The notes under the pieces were generated by a model that saw nothing but the letters and a program-made list of their open reading frames with translations, searched no databases and was not told where the DNA came from. A program made the position numbers and the translations under genes. Positions 26,701 to 38,800 of a stretch of 64,000 nucleotides of DNA are shown here, piece by piece (the first letter of the stretch is position 1; every line of letters begins with the position of its first letter). Origin of the DNA: Notospermus geniculatus (taxonomy: Eukaryota > Nemertea > Pilidiophora > Heteronemertea > Lineidae); assembly GCA_002633025.1 (NCBI GenBank), contig NMRB01000022.1, forward strand, positions 446,892 to 510,891, given 5' to 3'.

Positions 26701-29676
26701 TCCTTCTGTCTCTTTGGTGTAAAATGTTGCAGAGATTTCATACTGCATGCTTAAACTTCCTGCCAGTGATCAGCATCATCTACACCTTTCAGTAGCAGTT
26801 TTCTAGTATGCATCTACAGGGAGTTCCTGGCATAAAACTTAAAAAAATTGGATGCATTACATTAGTCAGTGGTGTGCATGCATGTAATAGGAGCTGTCCA
26901 GTTTCCCTTACCCGGTACATACCTAAATGACATCATTACCCTGGTCTTGATGCAATAGCTGAAATCCTCCTAATCGGAACTGAGTTGTACATTTATATTC
27001 CTTCTATTTGCCCATATTCCTTAGTAACAGTAGCCTTACTCAGTGTTCTCCACACCAGTTAAAAAACGGCGGCCCGTCCCTCTTAAAAATACCGATGGTA
27101 AAATCCGCCCCTCTTAAAAAATTCGCCCACCCTTCTTAAAATTCAATTAGAGCGCTCAATTATGCATCTCAGATGTTCAGAAAACGCATCTCAGAGCACC
27201 TAAAATCCAAATTTCGCTGGGGGAGGGCCCCCAGACCCCCGCCGCCTCTCTTAGACCAAAACCCGTGGAGAACACTGCTTACTAGATTAGTATCCTCTTT
27301 TTTTTCACATTATGAAGGATATTACGACATGTTGTTGCGTGCACTCACTCAGTTTCCCTTAGACTGATTCAGTCATGTAGCCAGAAGCTTGGCCGTGCTC
27401 TTGTCTCCAATACTGAAGTCTTGAATCACCTTTGAGCCATTCCATACCATTCTTAACATTTATGGCATTTGTGATAGACCAGCTTCATGTAGATGAATCC
27501 AACTGTATCTCCTATTAGAGTATAAATTTGAATACTCTTTTCAGAAAGTACCAAGGATGCTGAATCCATGAAATCTGCTGAAATGCCACCGCCTCCTAAG
27601 CAGACTCTCCGGAACATATCATCGTATGGAACTCTTGGTCCTGGAAACAGACCAGCAACACCAGGCAAAAATACTCACAAGTCACATTCATTCATGTATC
27701 ATGGCAGTCGTCCTCAGCTGAAATCACTTGATCCNNNNNNNNNNNNNNNNNNNNNNNNNNNNNNNNNNNNNNNNNNNNNNNNNNNNAGTGGTTCATCTGC
27801 AAGTTCAATTGAGGGCCATTGGCTGATGCGTATGGTGCCATTCAAGTACACACCTCCTAGTAAAGTCTTGAGTAAGTCTGAGGAGACGTTGTTAGATGGT
27901 TAGTATCTAGTGACCTTATTGTTTATTCTTCATTCCTCAACCTCCTTCTGTCTCTTTGGTGTAAAATGTTGCAGAGATTTCATACTGCATGCTTAAACTT
28001 CCTGCAAGTGATCAGCATCATCTACACCTTTCAGCAGCAGTTTTCTAGTATGCATCTACAAGGAGTTCCTGGCATAAAACTAAAAAAAGATTGGATGCAT
28101 TACATTAGTCAGTGGTGTGCATGCATGTAACAGGAGCTGTCCAGTTTCCCTTACCTACCTAAATGACATCATTACCCTGGTCTTGATGCAATAGCTGAAA
28201 TCCTCCTAATCGGAACTGAGTTGTACATTTATATTCCTTCTATTTGCCCATATTCCTTAGTAACAGTAGCCTTACTCAGTGTTCTCCACACCAGTTAAAA
28301 AATTGGCGGCCCGTCCCTCTTAAAAATACCGACGGTAAAATCCGCCCCTCTTAAAAAATTCGCCCGCCCTTCTTAAAACTCAATCAGAGCGCTCAATTAT
28401 GCATCTCAGATGTTCAGAAAACGCATCTCAGAGCACCTAAAATCCAAATTTCACTGGGGGAGGGCCCCCAGACCCCCGCCGCCTCTCTTAGACCAAAACC
28501 CGTGGAGAACACTGCTTTACTAGATTAGTATCCTCTTTTTTTTCACATTATGAAGGATATTATAACATGTTGTTGCGTGCACTCACTCAGTTTCCCTTAG
28601 ACTGATTTGGTCATTTGCCCAGAAGCTTGGCCGTGCTCTTGTCTCCAATACTGAAGTCTTCAATCACCTTTGAGCCGTTCCATACCATTCTTACTATTTA
28701 TGGCATTTGTGATAGACCAGCTTCATGTAGATGAATCCAACTATCTTCTATTAGAGTATAAATTTGAGTACTCTTTTCAGAAAGTACCAAGGATGCTGAA
28801 TCCATGAAATCTGCTGAAATGCCACCGCCTCCTAAGCAGACTCTCCGGAACATATCATCGTATGGAACTCTTGGTCCTGGAAACAGACCAGCAACACCAG
28901 GCAAAAATACTCACAAGTCACATTCATTCATGTATCATGGCAGTCGTCCTCAGCTGAAATCACTTGATCCACCTTCTAGTCCACCAGCAGAAAGATCGTC
29001 TAGCTACAGTGGTCATTCGTACTGGCATTCGAGTATCTCTCCGAAGTGGAGTAGTCCTCATTCGTCTGAGAAAAGTGAAAGTGCCCCTCATTCACCTGTG
29101 TCAAATCGACACCATGTTAAGTCAAAGAAGATGGAGGATGGACCAGTCATGAAGAGGCCAACATCGCCAAAAAAGGTTCCAAAACCTGGATCGAAACCCA
29201 AAGGATCTGAGCATTCGCTTTCAGATGCAGAGGAAATACCAGAATCCAGGAATATCCCTGTGTTGTCACAGCCAGAGCGTGTTGCACTGCCAACTATAGA
29301 ACAACCGAATACTGTAGCTTTACCAGCGGTGACACCGCAAGTAGTTCGTCCGAAGACTCCAAACACTTTGCACGTCAATTTTAATTCACACGTCTCGCCG
29401 AAATCACCACCGCCACCATCCAAAAAAGACAAGTCACCATCTCGTTCAAAGTCACCAAAGGCGTCCATTTCCACAGCTAAAAGTCCAACAGCTGTTGTCA
29501 TCAATAGGTACCCATCCTCAGCATCGAAGACTGCTGCGCATAGAGGGCGCTCCTTCTCAAATGCCTCACGGACTTCAGAAACAAAAGGTCCGGTGTCACC
29601 CGACGGTAGTGGTGCATTACTGAAGGAACCCAGTCCATCAGATTATGACTATTATATATCGGAGACCTGTGTGTGA
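20703..29676 (+). CDS. USP31: Ubiquitin carboxyl-terminal hydrolase, USP31/USP43 type (10 exons)
   Basis: Exons 20703-21572, 22896-23228, 23327-23535, 24082-24297, 24598-24678, 24938-25064, 25753-25875, 26003-26234, 26402-26656 and 28781-29676 join in frame to 1113 residues. It is a cysteine protease that removes ubiquitin. The Cys box [17 protein letters not shown] puts the nucleophile at residue 175. The His box [19 protein letters not shown] puts histidine at 728, and WYSFDDT supplies the acidic residue near 745. Finger cysteine pairs CPRC (330/333) and CSNC (621/624) probably bind zinc. [20 protein letters not shown] and LYTKEE are typical of USP31/USP43, distinguishing it from other USPs. 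A basic 160-residue N-terminus precedes the catalytic domain, and a Ser/Pro/Lys-rich tail of about 300 residues follows. Part of exons 9 and 10 is repeated around an N gap (26545-28970). The model uses the first copy of exon 9 and the second copy of exon 10. Confidence 0.93.
23582..23870 (+). mobile_element. tRNA-derived SINE in USP intron 3
   Basis: The head has RNA polymerase III boxes in tRNA spacing: A box TGGTGTAGTGG and B box GGTTCGAATCC. It is followed by an unrelated body of about 200 bases and a short A/T-rich, TTAACTTT-repeating tail. The head does not close as a clean tRNA cloverleaf, and the body is SINE-like. Confidence 0.65.
25358..25676. mobile_element. TA-flanked MITE in USP intron 6
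   Basis: Arms of about 30 bases are perfectly inverted: AAGTACGTTTAAATCATCTG, then GACCCCGATGGG. TA lies on both flanks. 319 bp with no transposase, so a non-autonomous Tc1/mariner-like element is the simplest reading. Confidence 0.75.
26545..27734. repeat. First copy of a 1.19-kb direct duplication in the USP gene
   Basis: Runs from inside exon 9 (AGTGGTTCATCTGC) through intron 9 to residue-coding bases of exon 10 (ending CACTTGATCC at the N gap). It matches 27787-28970 with about one or two differences per hundred bases and a few small indels. Confidence 0.95.
27041..27277. mobile_element. hAT-like MITE in USP intron 9 (first copy)
   Basis: CAGTGTTCTCCAC / GTGGAGAACACTG ends with CTTACT on both flanks. 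The interior carries several 'CCCTCTTAAAAA' words and a GGGCCCCCAGACCCCC block. 237 bp. Confidence 0.75.
27735..27786. other. 52-base assembly gap
   Basis: A run of N separates the two copies of the USP segment. The frame across it is not real sequence. Confidence 0.99.
27787..28970. repeat. Second copy of the 1.19-kb direct duplication in the USP gene
   Basis: Begins mid-exon 9 right after the gap and continues into the full-length exon 10. The differences (for example ACCGATGG against ACCGACGG, and an 8-base indel before ACCTACC) are of the size expected between two alleles. Confidence 0.95.
28277..28514. mobile_element. hAT-like MITE in USP intron 9 (second copy)
   Basis: The same element as at 27041-27277, carried along by the duplication. 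The right flank here reads CTTTACT instead of CTTACT. Confidence 0.72.
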
Positions 29677-29731
29677 GTGTAATGGAAGCACATTCATTTA
29701 CTTCTTCAACTGACCATCTGTTGAGCTTTAA

Positions 29732-30010
29732 GCCTTGTTCACGCTGGCGGCACGGTGCGATGCGTTGAAAAAATCGCTGTGTCAGTTTTGACATATAGCA
29801 CAGCGCGACGCGTTGCATGCGGTGGTCATGATCAGCGGAAGTGACATCATTCATGTCATTCAAATTGTGCCAGACGTGCCGATATCCTCACGCGGCAGGC
29901 GATTCGACGCGGAAAAATACTGGAGAAGCAATCGGGGGTGGTGGAAAACACTCGTCGCTTCCTACCACTTACCGCATCGCGTCACACCGCAGGTATGAAC
30001 AGCTATAGGC
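29732..30010. mobile_element. piggyBac-like (TTAA) fold-back element after the USP stop
   Basis: TTAA flanks both ends (29728-29731, 30011-30014). The ends GCCTTGTTCACGCTGGCGGC and the complement of GCGGTGTGACGCGATGCG-type sequence pair imperfectly over about 40 bases, and GCGATGCG / CGCATCGC pairs exactly. 279 bp, no transposase. Confidence 0.55.
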
Positions 30011-30058
30011 TTAACAGTGGAAACAATCAGGCGCGAAAAATTTTGCATCATACGACGC

Positions 30059-30442
30059 CAGGGTTCTAGCCAGGCCGTTTTTGCGTACCGTTCCGGTACA
30101 CTGAGAAATTTCACAAGTGAAAACCGGCACGTGTAAAAATTCGCCGGTATGCTAAAAAATACGACCGGCACACTCAGAATAACGTCTCTTTGCATTGGAC
30201 TCATGATCTGGGGGCCCTCCCCCAGAAAATTTTGGATTCTAGACCCCCTAAGACGTGATTTCCTCGCATCTGAGTGGATATTTCAACATATTAGAAGGCG
30301 CTGGAATGCTTATATTTGAATAGGAAATCCCACAAGTCGGGTATATTTTTCACGCGAGGGGGGTGTCCCCCTCGCGTACCCCCGCTCGCGCTTATCTGTG
30401 GCCCAACCGGTACGCTCTCAAAAAATCCTAGCTAGAACCCTG
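30059..30442. mobile_element. hAT-like element
   Basis: CAGGGTTCTAGC / GCTAGAACCCTG are perfect inverted ends; flanks GACGC and CACGC differ in one base. The interior includes TACCGTTCCGGTACACTGAG and a GGGGGCCCTCCCCC block like other CAG-ended elements here. 384 bp. Confidence 0.7.
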
Positions 30443-30885
30443 CACGCCTGCAGTGTGAACAAGTCTTTATCTGACTGCTCTCAAATAACTTGTCAGGCAT
30501 TTTCTTGTGTGGTCTAAAGCAGACCCTCCAGAGGTTTTAATTCTTCTCCAAAATTCTGTAGTTTTCTCACATTGAGAAAATCCACAAAATTATGGAAAAG
30601 AACCTCTGCATGACATGTAGTCTGCTGAGAGAGACTACCGGTATACTCGACTGACTTGAGGTGTCTGTTCTGTCAAATGCTCCATTAATTCTTCTGCTTT
30701 CTTCTACATGTATGATGGTGCTTTAAAAAGAGTGTTGATAATCAGTGTACTAGCTGTTCTGTCATCTAGATTGGCCTTTAAATCCATATAAACTCACCTG
30801 CCATCATTCATGACTTACATTATACATGTATACACCAGTTTGCATTTATAAATAAAAAATGCAAATGTAAGACCTTGTGTCCTAC

Positions 30886-31067
30886 AGAGAGCATGCACGT
30901 GACGTCATCGTGTCATGTGATCAGTCTAAATCCGCCATATTGGATGGCAAATGATGTTATCGACCCACATGACGCAAGTGGATTGTGTGGATCTACACAT
31001 GGCACACTTTGTCATCGACATCAGCATGGTCAAAAGTGACGTCACAATGAGCCACTGCATGCTCTCT
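30886..31067. mobile_element. Short inverted-repeat element
   Basis: AGAGAGCATGCA / TGCATGCTCTCT at the ends and GTGACGTCA / TGACGTCAC just inside. 182 bp, no ORF, no clear target duplication. Confidence 0.55.
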
Positions 31068-32863
31068 ATATCCATGGAGTTGACTGGTAAGAGTCAAATA
31101 GTTTGTGTTTCATACATGTAGTTTCTGGGTCCAGTATTAATCATGCATCTCAGCTTGGTTAGATTTATCATGGTGTATATAGCTTCACTGAATTCTTGTG
31201 TTTCATAAACTCATCTTGAATTTCGCTAGCCTGTGTTGTATTCGGTTGATGCATCGAGTTATGTCCCTAACCCATCCATGCTATTATTTGATAGAGTATG
31301 AATTCCCAGGAGGTAAGGATTGATAGGAATAGCAGAAAAATATATTGGGCTATGTGTGTGGTTCCTTGGTGTGTTGCAGTTGGCCTTGTGGTCTTCTGTG
31401 GTGATTGTGTACATAGTGTATATAAAGAGTTAACACATATGGATATGTATGTGTATGCTAAACATTTGACACATTTATTTTCAGTTTATTTTAATTACCA
31501 GTTCTCACTAGTAATTACATCGATGCATTCAATAGTTCCTTCAGCAAGATTAACTTCACAGCTAAACAGCTGTTGAATAGCCAGGTGTATTGGACATCAA
31601 AATATGGTAGCAGCAGTTAGGCCAATCCTGTGTTTGCCTGTGTTGCTCTGTCAGTCATGTCAGTATGTACTGACTTGGATGTGCCTTGGATGATGGTGCA
31701 TAAGGCTGCTGGGGCATTCATTGATCATACCCTCAGAGTGTGATAATGTGGCCTTCTTGATGGAACATTCAGTTAGTTTTCTTGGCAACTGCTGAAGTTT
31801 GACATGATCCTCAAATCATACTGTATATACATGTAAGGATAACATATCTAATTTTTCTTGTATTGTTATTTTTTCATTTACAACTATCTGCCATATTTTC
31901 ATTTGTAGGTAAGCCTGGAAATTCTGTGTACATAATGTGGTACATGTACATTATTTGTTATCGTCAAGATGAAGACACCAACACGAATAAGCGTTACTGT
32001 TATTTGGTGTCTAACAAATTTGGAATTCATTCACTCTATGAGAACTTAAGATTAAGCTCGTTGTGGATGCTTGTGACAGACATATAACATATTAAAGTAA
32101 TTACACACATTATCACTGAGGCCTCATGCTGTGGGCCTACTAGTGCGAGTGTATCCTGAACTGACAAAGTGAAGTAGCTCTTGACAGAGCAATTCTGTTA
32201 CTGTTTTTCAGATCATAAATGAACTGTAGCATAAATGACTGCAATATCTGACTTCATTGCCAAACTGTTGGCATTGATATACCAGTAACTGCAATGAGCA
32301 GTTACCGTACCAGTAACAGCACTGAGCAGTTGCCCATTCAGCATCAAGTTTATTTTTCCTAACTCTCTATTCTTCAGTTCAGTGATCAGTGTAATTTTCT
32401 AATGAAGTAATTGTAAGTATTGTGAAATATCAGGGTCCAGAATATCGTCCACCACTTCTGTTTTCATTCATAAGCAAACTCCTTGTACCGTGGGAAAGGT
32501 TTAATTGGGATGCAAGGAACGTAACTGATCACATCAATTTTATGCACCCCCTCTTCACCAACAGTTTTTGTTCCTCTAGATCATCTCCATTGAGAACAGT
32601 ACATGTACTGTTCGGGAAAGGAAATTCCAGGCCCAATTTAAAGTTGGAGCTTGCCTGTGATGGAGAACCAGACTGCCCATTGTTAGTGTACATGTACATG
32701 TTCATGTACAGCACGTGTAGATATATTTGAAAACTTTTATCAGTTAAGTTCTGTCCAATACTGAACTAAGAAACCATGAAGGCAATCAGATGTAATTTAC
32801 TGTTATTTATTAGTTGTCCTGATGTGTTGTATTGATAACTGCTCAAGATTAAACCTATGTCTT

Positions 32864-33007
32864 CAGTGTTTCCGCCAGAGGGTACGCAGGGTACGCTGTG
32901 AGTACCCTCAAAAGAACAGAAAAGGGCCATTTTCTTTAATTTCATGGGTTTTTTTGCTGATTTTGAAGAACTGCATACCCTCAAAAATATTTCTGGCAGA
33001 AACCCTG
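32864..33007. mobile_element. hAT-like MITE with 5-bp target duplication
   Basis: CAGTGTTTCCGCCAGA / TCTGGCAGAAACCCTG ends (two mismatches), with GTCTT repeated exactly on both sides. The words GAGGGTACGC and GCATACCCTC are inverted inside. 144 bp. Confidence 0.72.
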
Positions 33008-33140
33008 GTCTTATAGGCCTACATGTATTTGAATTATCACAAATGTTTCTCTTGAGAGTCTTGTGGCATTATTTTTTTTTTCATCAAAATTTTTCATGAA
33101 GGCAGAAAATTCTAAATTGGCAAGAATGAACTTAAAAGAG

Positions 33141-33372
33141 TGTGGGTGGCGCAGTGGTAGCAGTTTGGACTTGTGGTCAAGAGGCTGCTGGTTCGATACC
33201 TAGTTGAGTTGCCATTTTGTACTCTCAACTGGTCTGAAAGGTTCAAGTGAAATGTGGAATGATCTGCTCATCGAGTTCCCCTGAAACGTTTCTGGTGAGA
33301 GGGGGTAATAATGTGAAGCACCTTCGACTGTTTGTTGCAGTGAAAAGGTGCCATATAAGACCAACACCCAAC
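33141..33372 (+). mobile_element. tRNA-derived SINE
   Basis: A box TGGCGCAGTGG and B box GGTTCGATACC in tRNA spacing, then a body ending CAGTGAAAAGGTGCCATATA. The 3' part is unrelated to that of the SINE at 23582, so a different family is likely. Confidence 0.62.
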
Positions 33373-34353
33373 ATTGTTACAATTATCACTATTATATAGG
33401 GATCATTGGTGAGACATGTGGGGGAGGGGTGGGATCCCAGTGTTGTAAACATGAAAACTTTCATGGCTGTAAACTTTTAGTTGAGCGTTTGCTTACAGAT
33501 CACGTAACGGCACTAATGAGAGATGACCTGGCATCATGTGCTTGTTTTGAAATAACAACACTGATGTCTAAGTTTGAGCCCTGATAAGTTCAAGATGAAC
33601 AACCCCCTGACATCTAAAAGAATGTTATTTTCTGCAACAGGTCCTTGATGTAGGCCTAAGTGTCCCATTCTAGTTTATGATAGATACTTGTTGATGTGCT
33701 TGAATCGACGTTTAAATGTGGTGACAGTGGGTCAGAAGTGCATGAGTACCTGTACTTCACTGAAAGATGAACCTTGTTACACCAAGTAGGAATTTGTAAG
33801 TAATAACATTATATGTTATTGTAAAAACTAATGAAAAATATAAATTGGGCATTTTACTGATGTATATTTACAATAAATTTATTAATGAATGTCTTTGTTG
33901 ATCTTGCATTGTTTCGATGTATACATGTAAATGTATGGGGATTTGCCATCCAAGATGGTTGTTACAAGTGCATGTCTGAAGACTGCCTTAGTGAATGTTT
34001 TACTAACAGTGCATGATTCAATCCGACCCACTTCGTCATCGTAATTCCATGCATGTCCTGTACTCATGGCACAGACCCTCAGCAGTACCTCCTGCATGGG
34101 AATTTTTCAGTTATGTGGAGTGGTCTTTGCAATCGGACTTCTTGGTTCTTCTGTGTGGTACTTCCTCATTCCTGTGATGTTGAACTCAGACTGACTGGGC
34201 CATGCACTTCACACATGTCGTCTTTCCTCTGCAGTAGGGGGCCTTCAGGTCAGCTCACATCCTGAGACTCAGGTCATTTCACTCACCTATAGAAAAATCC
34301 CAAGTTGACAAAAACGAGAAAGATCTGCGCACTTCCGCCGAAATTGCAAACAC

Positions 34354-34481
34354 AACCTCAGTCTGAAACCAGCTGACGTGACGCAATCCATGATTCAGCA
34401 ATGGTCGACTCTGACGTAACATCGTCGAAGTCACTGTCATGGGGTTCTCTGCGTCGCGTCATTCAGTTTCAGACCGAGGTT
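34354..34481. repeat. Imperfect fold-back repeat
   Basis: AACCTCAGTCTGAAACCAGC and the complement of the right end (AACCTCGGTCTGAAACTGAA) pair with few mismatches and extend to GACGTGACGCA / GACGCGACGCA. 128 bp. Confidence 0.55.
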
Positions 34482-35814
34482 CTCCTCAGCACGTTACCCC
34501 AGTTATGGGACAAAATGCCAAATAAGTCGGTGCATAGCTGAGTTCCTTTGACGACTGAATTGTGTATCATTCATCTCAGTGCCATGGCGGCGGACAAACA
34601 ATGAAGAACGAAAATGACAAATTTGTTTTTGATATAAAATACTTCAATCTCATGATGCATATCATGTGATACAAGCCAACAACTATAAGAACAATTCTAG
34701 CAAAAAGGCCACTCAGACATGACAAATTAATGTAGTGCAGATTCTTAAACTGAATAAATATTTTAACAAGGCTCAGTTAACAACAGTGTTATTTTTAAAA
34801 GGTGGTGCCATTATGGATGAAATGCCATCCAAAAAAATTAATCCAACTCAGGAAGACACTTTGTCTAAATACCATGGGGTTAGTCTTCCTCCACACTCAT
34901 CCTGAAATTTATGAGCTAGTATCGCCGTGACACTGCTGAAATCCAATGGATTCACAAAGCTATAGACTAAAGTAGGTCGCCCGTGATTATACTAATTCAC
35001 TCATTCATACAAATGTAATTTGCCTAAATGCTCCTAGCTAGACTAGCATACAGATAGAGACAACTTCGATCAATTATTTTTTAAGACATACAACCATAAC
35101 AATTACTTTTGGACAGATATACTGTATACATAAAGTGTGAAGCAATCAGCAAATAATACAGTGAGTTTTGACACAGCTGGACTAATGCGTGTTGGCAGAG
35201 GTCAAGTGCAGATAGAGGAGGCCTCCTTCTAACATTACATTGGCCCACATTTGACAAGTTACTAACACAATATGCAACTATCGTTCCACCTAATCAGTGA
35301 TATTGAGATACAGTGACTGTCCACTTGGGAAAACTGAATAGCATTTGTTTATTCTACCAGGTCATTCACTACGAATCATCAGTCAATGCAGACATGAAAA
35401 CATTAAACCAATAGAACAAAACGACAGATAAAAGTTAGGTAAGAAGATGCAAAATGGATAGTAAACAAACCAGGCGAATACTTAGAAATAAGCTCTAATG
35501 AAATTAATGAAGATACACAAGGATATTCATGTACGAAATTAAGTTCATGAAAGCATTTTTAATGTACATATATATATACACCGGTACATTTCGTATCATC
35601 TGTTCTTAAGAATAAGGTCTGTTTTCTTTTTCCTATTTGGCATATTTGGATGGAATTTCAAAGTTGACCTTAGAGGTAGCTTGCACCAAATATATGGATG
35701 ACTAAACTTTGTTAGCCATCAAAATCTTATTAACATAATGGTAGAGTCTCAGTGAATTAAGTGACAATGGGCGAGTATTACAGATCTGTGTGAGGTGTTG
35801 TAGTAACAATTTGA

Positions 35815-38800
35815 CTAGTAATCTGAGGCATCAGATGGTGAACTCTCAATATCGTAGAAAGGATCCACTTTGTATGCATGCTTTCCAGCCAAAAAATACA
35901 CAATGTTCAGGAACTGTTCAGCACCTGTTAAACCATGCACTGGAGCCTTTGAGAAAAATATCCAAGTTTCGCCCTTAGAGATGGTTTCATACTGATAATA
36001 AATAACATAGATACCAACCCCCAAGCACATTGTAGCCAGAAATATACTGCTAGCAATCACAGCATCTGAGTCGAACAAGTATAGCGTTGAAGTGAACAGA
36101 TCTTTGTCAGGGTATACAGTCCAGGCATACAGGGCTGTGTTAACAAAGAATACAATAGCGCACACCATCGAGAATAAGATAAAATAGACGAAATGACAAT
36201 GGTTCTTGCAGCCAATGCATTTCATTAGGAAGAGACAGTGGTGGTCAGCACCTTGCACGCAGATGTTACAGAGTTTGCAGTGCTTTGTCCTGGCTGGTTG
36301 AACAATCTGAAAGAGAAGTGGAAAATGTATGTAAAAGCAAGAGAAGTGGGAAATGTATGTAAAAGCAGTATCCCAAATCGGTATTTACAACAAAATGTGT
36401 TTTAGGTGATTTAAGAGTTCATGCTGTCGCCATTATACTGTAGTGTTTTGTTTCGTACAAAATTCTGAGAAAGTATCAGCGGATACTTACTTCACAATGA
36501 ATACAGAACCGGTCAAGCCTGGCAATCCCCATGGCAACGTCTCGGATGGAGGCCTTTTCCCCAGTTCCTGGTTTAGTCAAAGATTCTCGGACTATCCCTG
36601 CAATTCATGATGTTATTCATGTAGTTGATTATCATGATTATATAAAAGTTGCCATACATGTACACAGTTGTGTGAAATATTTATATCAAAGAAATTCACT
36701 ACTTACCAGGGTCAGAGACAACCATTTTTCCAACAAGATAGAGATAAACCGGGATGAGTGATGTTGTTATCCAGAACACTCCACGGTGTGACTCATACGT
36801 AGCTGTCAGAATGTTAAGGCATTCATTGCAGTGAAATACTGAGGTAGTCTGACGTGTGCCTAACAAAAGCACATACATACATGTATGTACATGTACATGT
36901 ATAGCTCAGCTAAAAAGCTCACCTTGGTGTTACTGTTTTATTTGCAATGATGCTATACTTGGTGTTAGATTTGTATATTATCACTCTCCTCAAAAAGGAT
37001 ACCAAAAATTAACTTTGAGAATATACAAATGGCCATGTGCAGTTGTCCTCCAAAATACAGGCCAAGGTAGGTCGGATTTGCAATTCTGGAAAAAAAAGAC
37101 CAGGGTGAGGATCTCAGTGATCTCTTCTAACCAGATAAGTCATTGGCGCTCAATAGCTTTAATCCTTCTTTGGGTGGCATAAATGAAAGTCTTGGAGAGC
37201 AGTCATTTGAGAGGCATCCCCATGCATAATATAACTGATTTAATGCTATAATGAAATATACAGGTATGGATGTTGATTTTATGAACCATACCTTGATATA
37301 TGTGGCAATCTATGGCCAGCCATCCAAACTTTGTACCCCATCACAACAACACCTAAGAATATTACAAGCCCTTGATTGATGCCCAACAATTTAGCCAAAA
37401 TGTTGAGTACAACGATCATCGTGAATGGCATGGTCAATGCCCAGTACCAAGCAAGAAGAGGGGGCCGTGGTCGATAAGCCTTATCCATCTCTCTAAATGG
37501 CTTCAGTTTCTTGATCAAATGCACTCGCCTGAAAAGAAGGGGTGAAAACATAAGATTATATAATTAACAGTAATTGACAGAGAAGCCAAATTTCCATTAT
37601 TTAAAGCTCATTTACATTGTACGTGAACCATGTGGGTTGACATTGGTTTTCATCTTGGAAATAATGATTTCTTTTTAAACTTACACATAGTCAGGCTTAA
37701 CACCCTTTTCTTCATCTAGAGGACACAATCCTTTGTTGTTGCGCATGTGTAGCATGCGGCAACCTCCCTTTTCCAACAGCATCCAGCAAATCTCCTCTCT
37801 ACCTCCTTTCACAGCATGATGCATTACACTGTTAGTTCCCTTATCAACTTGGAAAATATCACACCTCTAAAAGAAAATCAGGCATCTTAGCACTAACAGC
37901 TGCCATTACCATCACAGAGAGGAGAATTGGATATTTGGTGTTTGCCTTCAATTTAATATTTACCGGTACTCAATTTCAGTAATTGCATTTCGATCAGTTG
38001 TACCAAGTATAGTAAAACAATTTGCAATAGATCATGTTGTACAGTTGTTGTTACCGTACCTCATTCCTTAACATATAACGGAAGGCATCAACATGGCCAT
38101 GTTGAGCAAGAAAGTGTGCTGGATATTCATCAAGGTCAGAATGAACATTGTAGGACAGACCACGCACTTCATGAAGGTAATGTATTACAGGCCTAAAATG
38201 TTAAAATTATCAAGATGAATTGAAAACATGTCAGTGTCAGTAATCAAAGCTGGAATGATACAAAATCAAGAACTTTCTGTCCCAACTTCTTTATATTGGA
38301 GCATATTTGAAGTCAATGCAGGTTATAAACAAAATGCCTCAGAGGAACTGCATGCAAGAACAATACCAGCAGCTCTAGGCCATTTTTTTCATAAACATCA
38401 CAATATCTTGGCAAAATTGAATATATCTCCTCATTATGGACACTTACACACTACCACCAAGGCAGGCATGAAGCATAGGTCCTCTGTTCGCTTGGTCAAC
38501 CAATGTCAAATCAGCACCAAGCTCAAGCAAAAGGTGAACAATATGAACTTTCCCAGCACGACAGGCAAACATCAGAGGTGTCTCGTTAAAGTCATTGCAA
38601 CCATTTATTTCAGCACCCATATGGCAGAGAATGTTAATGATCGCTGGTTCTCCTCGAATTGCTGCTCTATGCATTGGCGTAAGGCCGGACCAACCTGAAA
38701 GAATCAGATGATAATACAATATTCACCATCTAGGTACAACAAAAACTTACTTTGACCCGAACACAGTGAGATGAATGACAACTTGAGAACACTATACCAT

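Larger units (their letters stand above)
29677..35814. other. Convergent intergenic region between USP and ZDHHC
   Basis: Six kilobases with no supported coding exon, expected to contain both 3' UTRs. A candidate USP signal AATAAA is at 30851-30856. Besides the elements listed separately I see scattered TACATGTA words and AT-rich unique sequence. Confidence 0.45.

Noticed and set aside
27568-27903. Frame running through the N gap and ending like exon 9
   Set aside because: It reads through unknown bases and joins exon 10 to a repeated exon 9 piece in the wrong order, an assembly artefact.
29088-29504. Minus-strand 138-codon frame opposite the USP tail
   Set aside because: Antisense of a Ser/Pro-rich coding exon whose sense frame joins perfectly to exon 9.
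31298-31576. 92-codon frame starting MNSQEV followed by a splice-donor-like GTAAGG
   Set aside because: No partner exon and no domain; a hydrophobic frame in AT-rich intergenic DNA is weak evidence.
33141-33215. Possible second tRNA gene
   Set aside because: Same reasoning: polymerase III boxes attached to a SINE body and no full cloverleaf.
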